NCBI GenBank assembly: GCA_036583965.1
Contig: JAZBQD010000005.1
Coordinates: forward strand, 1,289,456 to 1,353,455
Length of the DNA stretch: 64,000 bases
Reading direction: 5' to 3'
Source of the DNA: Prunella strophiata
Taxonomy: Eukaryota; Chordata; Aves; Passeriformes; Prunellidae
Shown here in pieces: positions 61,101 through 64,000 of this stretch (position 1 is its first letter; each line of letters begins with the position of its first letter). The position numbers were made by a program, and so were the translations under genes. The notes below the pieces were generated by a model, which was not told the DNA's origin, ran no database searches, and saw nothing but the letters and a program-made list of their open reading frames with translations.

Positions 61101-63969
61101 TCCCCACCGCAGCCCTGGCACAGCTGGAAACCTCTGGCAGTCATTTCCTGCACCCTCCCACCCGCACGGGTCACGCAGCCCATCCCAGAGAGCGGCGTGC
61201 GGGGGAGGGAGAGGTGTCCCCAGGAAACCTCGCAGCGACCGCGGCTTCCTGAGGAACACCGGGAACGCCGCGACCGCAGGGCTCTGCTGAAGGGGAGCCA
61301 AGGCGGCCTCAAATCACAGAAACTCACGAGATTTGGGGGAAATCCTCCCTTTCCAGAAGAGAAACATCCCCCCGAGCGCATCCCGCCCTGCCGGATCCCT
61401 CCCCTCACCTGCTCGCCCAGGTGAGATGTGCCGGCTCCTCCCGGCTCTGGGGAGCCCCAAACATCGCCCTGGCCCGGTGGGGAGGCAAATCCGCCCCTCC
61501 TGATCCCCCCCGGGGCCTTTCCCTGCTGCAAACACCCCGCGGGGAGCTGTGGCTCCTCTCCTCGAGGGGTTCGTGGGTGCAAAAAGCTCCAGCAGCGCCC
61601 GGAGCACGGGCAGGGATGGACTGGCACACAGGCAGCACCTCCGGGCTGGCAAACCCGCGGCTCTGGCCGAGCTGGGGCACCCCAGTGCCCTCCAGCAGCC
61701 TCATCCTCCTCCAGCTCCCGGCCAGGGGCACCAGCGCTGCCCAGAGCTGGCATCGCCTCCTGCCCGCGGAGCAGAATCTCAGTATCTGTGCTTAGTCCTC
61801 TGATTGACAATAAGTAGCATTTCCATGTTCCTGCACTGAGTAAACATGTTTTTAGGAAGCAGAGTGTATCTGTTCTGGCTGAGGAATATACAAGAGAAGT
61901 TGGACTATGTCAGTTGTTCAGGTTAAGTTCTTCTTAACCATCTCTTGGGGGAAAAAAGCAAACCCCAACAATGGTTTATTGGGTAATTCTCTCTGGGGAG
62001 AGGCTCTGGCCGCTCTCCCGGCGGGATGAGCTCTCCCTTCTCCCGGCGGGATGAGCTCCCCGTTCTCCCGGCGGGATGAGCTCCCCGTTCTCCCGGCGGG
62101 ATGAGCTCTCCCTTCTCCCGGCGGGATGAGCTCTCCGTTCTCCCGGCGGGATGAGCTCTCCCTTCTCCCGGCGGGATGAGCTCTCCTTCTCCCGGCGGGA
62201 TGAGCTCTCCCTTCTCCCGGCGGGATGAGCTCTCCCTTCTCCCGGCGGGATGAGCTCCCCGTTCTCCCGGCAGGATGAGCTCCCCGTTCTCCCAGCGGGA
62301 TGAGCTCCCCGTTCTCCCGGTGGGATCAGCTCTCCGTTCTCCCGGCGGGATGAGCTCCCCATTCTCCCGGCAGGACGATGCCCCGGGCCGCAGCCCCGGG
62401 CTCCGGGAGCGCCTCGGGGCGCGGGGCTCTTCCCGCTGCGGTGACATCAGCATGGGAGGATGCGGCCGCCGTGCCAAGGGAAGCGGAGGAGAGATCAAAG
62501 GATTGCAGAACCTCCCTCTCCTCAGTTACCCAAGCGCAGGAGAACGCTCCCGACCGGTTTGGAAGGAGGGCACGGCGGCTCCTCCCGCCCCGCTGCCCTC
62601 GCCCTCCCCGGGGCATCCACCGGGAGCTGCTGCGGCACCGGCTGGAGCCCGGGGCTGCGGCACAGCACCGAGTTATTCCTTTAATTGCTGCTGCAAGAGC
62701 CCAGCTTGAGTCACAACCCCCCGGGGAAGGCTCAGCGCTGCCCGAAGCGGCTTCGTGCTTGATCTGGAAGCGCTGAGACAAAAAAAAAAAAGCTGGAATC
62801 GCTCAATACCCACTCCCGGCAAGTGGCTACTCAAGGAGACCTGCCCGTTAATTAGAGCCTCGCAGGGAAGGAAATCCCTTTGGCAAACGCTGGCCGAGGT
62901 CCAGGGCTCGGTTGGAGGGCAGAAAGGAAAATTTAAGAAAAAAAACCCGAGGCTCAGGAGAAGCAGAAGGAGCTGGGAGAAGCAGGGGCAGCCCTGGGCA
63001 CAAAGGGAAAGAGGCACAAACTCAATTCCCTCCAGCAGGCAGGGCCCAACCCCAAAGCTGCCCGTGCTGACCCTCGGGTGTCTGAGCAGGAGCTCCCCAG
63101 GGCAGAGCCGGGCCCAGCGTGAGTTATTTCTGTCACAGGGAGGAAGCCACAACATTTTCAGTTTCCTGCACAAACACACTTCGGGTGCCCTTCCCCACGG
63201 GCCCGGCGGGCTCTGCCTCCCCTCCCTGGCAGCTCGGGAAGAAGCTGGGGAGGCTCAGGGGTGGCATCAGCTGGGAAAGGTGCAGGTGTCAAATCCTCAG
63301 TGCAGAGGAGGATGAAACCTGCCTGGATCTGAGGAGCCACACCCTGGGGACAGCAGGGACAGCAGGGACAGCTGCCCTGGGACAAACCTGGCTTGCTGTG
63401 GGGCTTGCAGGCAGCTGTGGGGAGGTGCTGGGAATTCCATCCGGGTGGAGAAGCTCCAGCAAAGGCAGCAGGCAGGATTTCTGGGGGAGGAGGTGCCAGG
63501 AGCACCTGGAGCCCCAAAGAGCCGGGAGAAGCCTTGGGGGAGGCCGAGGGTGCAGTGAGTGTGTGAGTGCTCCACACACATGGAGCAACACTGCCCTGGG
63601 GCTTTAACCCACAAAGAGGAGCTGCTGCTGCTGCTGAACTGTCCAGAAATGGGGGAAAATTAAAAAGAATCAGCAGAGAAACTCCCAGTGAGCCCAGAGC
63701 AGCAGCAATGATTTGGACACTGAGGAATCAGAGCTCATTGGGGGGATTGAGCCCTCAAACCCCTCAGGATCAGAGCTGGTGTCAGCCCAGCACAATTCCA
63801 AACACACCCAGGCCCTTAAAGCTCCCCTGGCACCCAAAAAAAACCGGGCACACACCCGGACCCTGCCCATGGACCCCTCCCCGGACAGGAGATGCTCCAG
63901 GTGCCCCTCACACCAACCCGCCTGTTCCAGCCCCCCCACCCGCCTGGCACACTCACCCACGGATGCCAT
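27877..63969 (-). CDS. HDAC7: HDAC7, class IIa histone deacetylase (17 exons seen, catalytic exons missing)
   Basis: HDAC7 is a signal-responsive corepressor that binds MEF2 in the nucleus and leaves it when 14-3-3 proteins bind its phosphorylated serines. Exons on the minus strand: 63957-63969 (ATG), 53985-54175, 52218-52308, 51252-51363, 51051-51166, 49943-50073, 46008-46096, 44868-45066, 43818-44026, 43043-43252, 42110-42320, 39700-39833, 38669-38789, 38490-38539, 36624-36731, 35796-35851, 27877-27922. Apart from the damaged sixth, each has GT/AG borders, and codon phases agree across every adjacent pair seen. HDAC7 is favoured over HDAC4/5/9 by [24 protein letters not shown] and [15 protein letters not shown]. 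Two parts are absent: a serine-rich exon expected between 46.1 and 49.9 kb, and all exons after PPGHHA up to the last one, which would carry the catalytic Asp-His-Asp zinc ligands. Human HDAC7 has about 950 residues. Confidence 0.95.
28028..28986. repeat. About 50-bp minisatellite, about 19 copies (HDAC7 intron)
   Basis: The unit contains gagcccagcacggggttccc followed by aggagggtttggttgggttt, then a variable end (ccattctgaaa, cctttgggat or cactcagga). Three variant ends define three monomer classes that alternate. It lies where HDAC7 catalytic exons are expected. Confidence 0.96.
28987..29052. other. Only unique spacer between the first two arrays
   Basis: 66 bp of non-repetitive DNA. A minus-strand reading gives a short DEVLGCW-like string that I do not accept as an HDAC7 exon, because splice sites and similarity are lacking. 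Confidence 0.5.
29053..33714. repeat. 40-bp minisatellite, about 116 copies (HDAC7 intron)
   Basis: The unit is caaacctgagggacacccag followed by gaatgtcacctccccctgcc. Nine units carry a single T-to-C change (cccgag, starts at 29121, 29801, 30041, 30841, 30881, 31321, 31601, 31641 and 33241). I saw no other variation over 4.6 kb. No spacers exist, so it is not CRISPR-like. It abuts the next array with about 12 bp between them. Confidence 0.98.
33727..35795. repeat. 37/38-bp minisatellite, about 55 copies, abutting an HDAC7 splice donor
   Basis: The unit contains gggatggggagtggggtcag followed by ccccacatgggggaaaa. About 21 units have CACGTG in place of CACATG, and these usually carry one extra G, giving 38 bp. 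Both variants are E-box (CANNTG) sequences. On the minus strand the array starts exactly at the GTGGGG donor of the HDAC7 exon ending at 35796, and every unit repeats that donor-like CAT/CAC-GTGGGG context. Confidence 0.97.
35796..35851 (-). CDS. HDAC7: HDAC7 exon encoding the PPGHHA active-site motif
   Basis: A 56-nt exon encoding [18 protein letters not shown] plus AT of the next Met. The two adjacent histidines are the conserved general acid/base pair of the deacetylase site. Acceptor: gtccccag. Donor: the GT at the very edge of the tandem array. In this assembly it is the last readable catalytic-domain exon. Confidence 0.93.
35925..36605. repeat. 31-bp minisatellite, about 22 copies (HDAC7 intron)
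   Basis: Two alternating monomers: cagccatggggtgacacagc followed by cctgggaccc, and tggccatggggtgacaccac followed by cctgggaccc. Confidence 0.96.
36624..36731 (-). CDS. HDAC7: HDAC7 deacetylase-domain exon (VDSDTIW)
   Basis: 108 nt, phase 0 on both sides. It encodes 36 residues starting [20 protein letters not shown] and ending FKVATRELK. This is a near match to human HDAC7 and distinct from HDAC4/5/9 at [11 protein letters not shown]. Donor gtaggg; acceptor ccccacag. Confidence 0.95.
37141..37192. repeat. (gggaca)n hexamer repeat
   Basis: About eight copies of gggaca in an HDAC7 intron, preceded by a short GA-rich stretch. The flanking intron (36732-37140 and 37193-37499) is unique and shows no exon. 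Confidence 0.95.
37500..38480. repeat. About 31-bp minisatellite, about 31 copies (HDAC7 intron)
   Basis: Units contain acagtgaccccaaaacccag followed by agcaggggtgga. Variants read ccataacctggatcagggat. It fills the intron almost to the splice donor of the next exon at 38490. Confidence 0.96.
38490..38539 (-). CDS. HDAC7: HDAC7 exon ([10 protein letters not shown])
   Basis: A 50-nt exon encoding [16 protein letters not shown] after completing a glycine codon. Its size and phase are typical of class IIa genes. The cysteine of LPCGG is a structural zinc ligand in class IIa enzymes. Donor gtgagt. Confidence 0.94.
38669..38789 (-). CDS. HDAC7: HDAC7 exon ([13 protein letters not shown])
   Basis: 121 nt encoding 40 residues, [20 protein letters not shown] through [19 protein letters not shown] plus one base. 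This is nearly identical to human HDAC7, where ATLEELQ reads ASLEELQ. Acceptor tcccccag; donor gtgggt. Confidence 0.95.
39080..39672. repeat. 20-bp minisatellite, about 30 copies (HDAC7 intron)
   Basis: Units of tgggatcaggagggatggga with variants ggatgca, ggatgggt and gacggggtggcc. Confidence 0.96.
39700..39833 (-). CDS. HDAC7: HDAC7 exon, start of deacetylase domain with structural zinc ligands
   Basis: 134 nt encoding [18 protein letters not shown], then [20 protein letters not shown] and LRSRCE. The CxC pair and the following His of the class IIa structural zinc site are intact. The sequence matches HDAC7 rather than its paralogues. Its first 30 nt reappear in damaged form at 41475-41508, past the N gap. 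Confidence 0.95.
39834..40742 (-). pseudogene. HDAC7: Indel-rich duplicate of HDAC7 intron-exon segment
   Basis: This stretch parallels 41475-42430 feature by feature: the ccaaacctgggagatcctg repeat, the intron sequence, a 211-nt exon (40408-40618) and the following intron start. It carries many single-base insertions and deletions. The exon keeps its splice borders, but the frame breaks several times, and LSRAQSSPA is lost. The copy at 42110-42320 is intact. A false duplication by the assembler is most likely; a real partial duplication cannot be excluded. Confidence 0.85.
40743..40974 (-). mobile_element. Degenerate endogenous retrovirus pol (reverse transcriptase) fragment
   Basis: The minus strand encodes the region around the reverse transcriptase active site: YVDA with a following ILIATE, then SLGM and a [13 protein letters not shown] segment. 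The second Asp of the usual YVDD is Ala, and in-frame stops interrupt the reading, so it is inactive. The spacing from active site to YLG resembles gammaretrovirus-type elements. It starts abruptly where the duplicated HDAC7 segment ends and is cut by the N gap. Its AT-rich composition is unlike its surroundings. Confidence 0.72.
40975..41474. other. Assembly gap, exactly 500 N
   Basis: Exactly 500 N, a placeholder size. It separates two copies of the same HDAC7 segment. Confidence 0.99.
41475..41508 (-). pseudogene. HDAC7: Damaged fragment of the HDAC7 GLVYDSVML exon
   Basis: Matches the first codons of the exon at 39700-39833 and its acceptor, but with several substitutions and indels. It marks the edge of the second copy of the duplicated segment. 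Confidence 0.8.
41560..41935. repeat. About 23-bp degenerate repeat (HDAC7 intron)
   Basis: Words like ccaaacctgggagatcctgt and ccaaaccacaggagattcta recur about 16 times. The same repeat, in a noisier copy, is at 39885-40205. Confidence 0.93.
42110..42320 (-). CDS. HDAC7: HDAC7 exon with the fourth 14-3-3 site (intact copy)
   Basis: 211 nt from [16 protein letters not shown] through [13 protein letters not shown] to PHFTTG. The serine in LSRAQSS corresponds to human HDAC7 Ser449, a kinase-regulated 14-3-3 site. Phase 0 at the acceptor and one base carried over at the donor (gtacgg), matching the exon at 39833. Confidence 0.93.
42432..42818. repeat. 10/20-bp minisatellite (HDAC7 intron)
   Basis: Units of acaggatgggacaaggcagg and agggcaaaacgg. 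It starts at the point where the other copy of this segment switches to retroviral sequence. Confidence 0.95.
43043..43252 (-). CDS. HDAC7: HDAC7 linker exon ([15 protein letters not shown])
   Basis: 210 nt, 70 codons, phase 0 both sides. It encodes [20 protein letters not shown], an acidic and proline-rich middle, and QEELVLQQ. The [11 protein letters not shown] stretch is HDAC7-specific. Confidence 0.93.
43320..43705. repeat. (ATAATAT)n AT-rich satellite in a GC-rich intron
   Basis: Nearly pure A/T words (atataat, aatataa) for almost 400 bp, self-complementary in many places. Its composition is opposite to the rest of the locus. Confidence 0.96.
43818..44026 (-). CDS. HDAC7: HDAC7 exon with third 14-3-3 site and glutamine-rich helix
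   Basis: 209 nt encoding [31 protein letters not shown] and a Q-rich segment ending LQQQTPLGK. The serine of RTRSEP corresponds to human Ser321. The acceptor completes a Val codon with the preceding exon. Confidence 0.94.
44085..44222. repeat. Two-copy AT-rich direct repeat of about 65 bp
   Basis: Two copies of a segment containing tacaatgtaaagatgtcaga / tacaatataaaggtgtcaga and aaaagataaataaatttt. Confidence 0.85.
44223..44855. repeat. (cactgc/cactgt)n hexamer array (HDAC7 intron)
   Basis: Hexamers cactgc, cactgt, cattgc and catcac are arranged in longer blocks. A block of about 60 bp ending in tgcagtcact recurs. Confidence 0.95.
44868..45066 (-). CDS. HDAC7: HDAC7 exon ([14 protein letters not shown])
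   Basis: 199 nt encoding [20 protein letters not shown] through [20 protein letters not shown] to LVA plus one base. The segment LPPRLQPV(I)LLEPS-HAPLL is an HDAC7 hallmark. Acceptor cccgcag; donor gtgagt. Confidence 0.93.
45085..45900. repeat. (gggacagggatggg)n array (HDAC7 intron)
   Basis: Hexamer-based array of gggaca, gggatg and aggatg words in irregular order. The long glycine/aspartate-rich frames across it are artefacts. Confidence 0.96.
46008..46096 (-). CDS. HDAC7: HDAC7 exon ([11 protein letters not shown])
   Basis: 89 nt encoding [20 protein letters not shown] and GLPATTSAR. The human counterpart reads [16 protein letters not shown]. Donor gtaggt, acceptor gctgcag. Sequence quality drops sharply just beyond it. 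Confidence 0.9.
46110..48889. other. HDAC7: Poorly resolved, noise-like sequence; expected HDAC7 exon not found
   Basis: This stretch lacks the clean repeats and splice signals of the rest of the gene and looks near-random, with many isolated CpG and TA words. A serine-rich exon (the SSPSSSSTPAS-type region of HDAC7) should lie here but is not readable. Decaying copies of tggcaccc-like words are visible at 46430-46640 and 47550-47610. I read it as low-accuracy consensus, not as a novel element. Confidence 0.6.
48890..49930. repeat. About 77-bp minisatellite, about 13 copies, indel-rich (HDAC7 intron)
   Basis: The unit contains cccttgggaaggacacccca, then tccccacagtgtcactgtcc, then ccaagcaggggtgacacagg. 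Copies differ mainly by single-base insertions and deletions, more so on the left, as expected of unpolished reads. Confidence 0.93.
49943..50073 (-). CDS. HDAC7: HDAC7 exon with first and second 14-3-3 sites, frame broken by indels
   Basis: The minus strand aligns to the HDAC7 segment reading VSEPNLK...[21 protein letters not shown], but several one-base insertions and deletions shift the frame. Segments ERRKK, DPQGG and LRRRPP appear in different frames. The serines of (RKT)VSEPN and RKESAPP correspond to human Ser155 and Ser181. Borders (acceptor cccgcag, donor gtgagg) are intact. I think the breaks are sequencing errors, not mutations. Confidence 0.85.
50074..50879. other. HDAC7: Noise-like intron sequence grading into a clean repeat
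   Basis: From right to left, a gggacattcccaaggccctg repeat becomes progressively less recognisable and is lost by about 50300. No exon is visible. Confidence 0.6.
50880..51040. repeat. About 36-bp repeat, 4-5 clean copies (HDAC7 intron)
   Basis: Units of gggacattcccaaggccctg followed by agggacaaggg or actttagggacaca. Confidence 0.9.
51051..51166 (-). CDS. HDAC7: HDAC7 exon (EHFPLRKT)
   Basis: 116 nt encoding [38 protein letters not shown]. It matches the human LEPLETEG and [10 protein letters not shown] segments. It leads into the first 14-3-3 site. Donor gtacag. Confidence 0.93.
51252..51363 (-). CDS. HDAC7: HDAC7 MEF2-binding exon
   Basis: 112 nt encoding [20 protein letters not shown] and [16 protein letters not shown]. 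This amphipathic helix docks on MEF2 and is almost unchanged from human HDAC7. Phases agree with both neighbours (A|GT before, AG|G after). Confidence 0.96.
51726..52085. repeat. About 20-bp minisatellite, about 16 copies (HDAC7 intron)
   Basis: Units of gggggctgcaaacccagtct with ccggttt and ccatttg variants. Confidence 0.95.
52218..52308 (-). CDS. HDAC7: HDAC7 exon ([16 protein letters not shown])
   Basis: 91 nt encoding [20 protein letters not shown] and [10 protein letters not shown] plus one base. The human counterpart is QEQELRQLLHKDKSKRS. The basic KDKSKR is part of the nuclear localisation region. Donor gtaagg. Confidence 0.95.
52309..52744. other. HDAC7: HDAC7 intron, no feature seen
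   Basis: Unique, moderately GC-rich intron with a short A/T-rich stretch at 52600-52655. No exon signal. Confidence 0.6.
52745..53402. repeat. 22-bp minisatellite, about 29 copies (HDAC7 intron)
   Basis: Units of cactgtcacaactccctggg plus ca, varying at atggt, acggt, cagt and acac/agct. Confidence 0.96.
53403..53984. other. HDAC7: HDAC7 intron, no feature seen
   Basis: Unique intron sequence between the 22-bp array and the splice donor of the second exon. No exon or element recognised. Confidence 0.6.
53985..54175 (-). CDS. HDAC7: HDAC7 second exon with CtBP-type motif and Q-rich helix
   Basis: 191 nt encoding [20 protein letters not shown], then [40 protein letters not shown] and HVR. PMDLR is the CtBP-binding-type motif at the start of class IIa HDACs. 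MDLR(V/I)GQR is characteristic of HDAC7. It joins in phase to the ATG exon at 63969. Confidence 0.95.
54440..55560. repeat. 44-bp minisatellite, about 25 copies (HDAC7 first intron)
   Basis: The unit contains caaagcagtgccagttacac followed by acctgaaatcatccattaca. Variants are aaaacagtg, aactgtcc and aattgccc. Confidence 0.96.
55561..57339. other. HDAC7: HDAC7 first intron, unique part; no exon seen
   Basis: GC-rich intron. A plus-strand TATAAAA lies at 56514-56520, opposite to HDAC7, with no associated gene recognised. HDAC7 has alternative first exons in mammals, but I could not identify one here. Confidence 0.4.
57340..57990. repeat. 19/20-bp minisatellite, about 33 copies (HDAC7 first intron)
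   Basis: Alternating gggactgggatgcccagttt (20 bp) and gggatcacagtttgggact (19 bp) units. Confidence 0.96.
57991..59394. other. HDAC7: HDAC7 first intron, with AT-richer unique block at 58.4-59.0 kb
   Basis: 58440-58590 and 58740-59020 are AT-rich and non-repetitive (for example cttttataaaagcctttccc). They stand out from the intron and are candidate conserved enhancers. No exon seen. Confidence 0.35.
59395..59645. repeat. 15-bp minisatellite, about 16 copies (HDAC7 first intron)
   Basis: Units of gctccagggaaagca or gctccaaggaaagct. A run of ggggtgggagctcca words precedes it (59370-59410). Confidence 0.96.
59646..62019. other. HDAC7: HDAC7 first intron, no exon seen
   Basis: Mixed unique sequence. 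61795-61975 differs sharply in composition (AT-rich, for example gacaataagtagcatttcca) and may be a decayed transposon fragment, but I cannot assign a family. 61080-61560 is CpG-rich. Confidence 0.4.
62020..62385. repeat. 26-bp minisatellite, about 14 copies (HDAC7 first intron)
   Basis: Units of gatgagctctcccttctccc followed by ggcggg, with ccccgttctccc variants. Confidence 0.96.
62386..62760. promoter_or_regulatory. HDAC7: CpG-rich block with AP-1/CRE-type motifs, possible HDAC7 intronic promoter or enhancer
   Basis: High CpG density directly after the 26-bp array. TGACATCA lies at 62442-62449 and a perfect AP-1 site TGAGTCA at 62707-62713. It sits 1.2 kb downstream of the ATG exon. Function is inferred from composition and motifs. 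Confidence 0.35.
62761..63956. other. HDAC7: HDAC7 first intron next to the start exon, nothing recognised
   Basis: Unique GC-rich intron sequence with three cagcaggga words at 63350-63372. No exon or element recognised. Confidence 0.5.
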
Positions 63970-64000
63970 CGTGTCCCTGCGGCTCCTCGGGGTCCCCGTG
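63957..64000 (-). CDS. HDAC7: HDAC7 exon with start codon (5' part beyond window)
   Basis: The complement of 63967-63969 is ATG, followed by GCATCCGTGG and a gtgagt donor, giving MASV plus one base. Joined to the exon at 54175 it reads [20 protein letters not shown], then MDLR. The upstream part is 5' UTR or runs off the window. The phase match and strong donor support it, but the N-terminus of HDAC7 varies among isoforms. Confidence 0.75.

Overview
The window is vertebrate nuclear DNA, almost certainly from a bird and probably from a gene-dense dot microchromosome. It is GC-rich, nearly free of interspersed repeats and packed with private minisatellites. It carries a gene set that matches human 12q13.11 in order and orientation: SLC48A1 (+) then HDAC7 (-). 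A single-exon TWIST-family gene lies between them; mammals do not have it. A passerine is plausible but not proven.

Layout. 1-8180: tandem arrays and non-coding DNA upstream of, or inside, SLC48A1, ending in a 500-N gap. 8704-8840: last coding exon of SLC48A1 (heme transporter HRG1). 8841-18103: intergenic DNA with minisatellites, CpG-rich blocks and a (GGAA)n/(GATG)n tract just upstream of TWIST. 18104-18577: intact 157-codon TWIST-type bHLH gene, called TWIST3 because it pairs with HDAC7. 18578-27876: intergenic DNA with a 57-bp array and a nearly perfect 39-bp array. 27877-64000: HDAC7 on the minus strand. Seventeen of its exons are readable by splice sites, reading phase and family similarity, from an ATG at 63969 to a stop at 27877. 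Almost every intron holds its own unrelated minisatellite.

The most striking point is in HDAC7. The N-terminal adaptor half (CtBP-type motif, MEF2-binding helix, four 14-3-3 serine sites) and the first part of the deacetylase domain, through the PPGHHA motif, are present. The roughly 265 residues carrying the rest of the catalytic core are absent. The 7.9 kb where their exons should be is filled almost entirely by three abutting tandem arrays, and the flanking exons are phase-compatible with each other. This is either a collapsed or misjoined assembly, which I think more likely, or a catalytically dead, MITR-like HDAC7.

The HDAC7 stretch also shows assembly trouble. A segment is duplicated on both sides of the second 500-N gap, with one copy full of indels and joined to a degenerate retroviral pol fragment. 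A block at about 46.1-50.9 kb looks like poorly polished single-read sequence and damages one exon.

Together, the locus holds a heme exporter of endolysosomes, a mesenchymal bHLH repressor and a MEF2 corepressor. The TWIST-HDAC class IIa pairing mirrors TWIST1-HDAC9 and TWIST2-HDAC4, so it looks like the third surviving copy of an ancient vertebrate gene pair.
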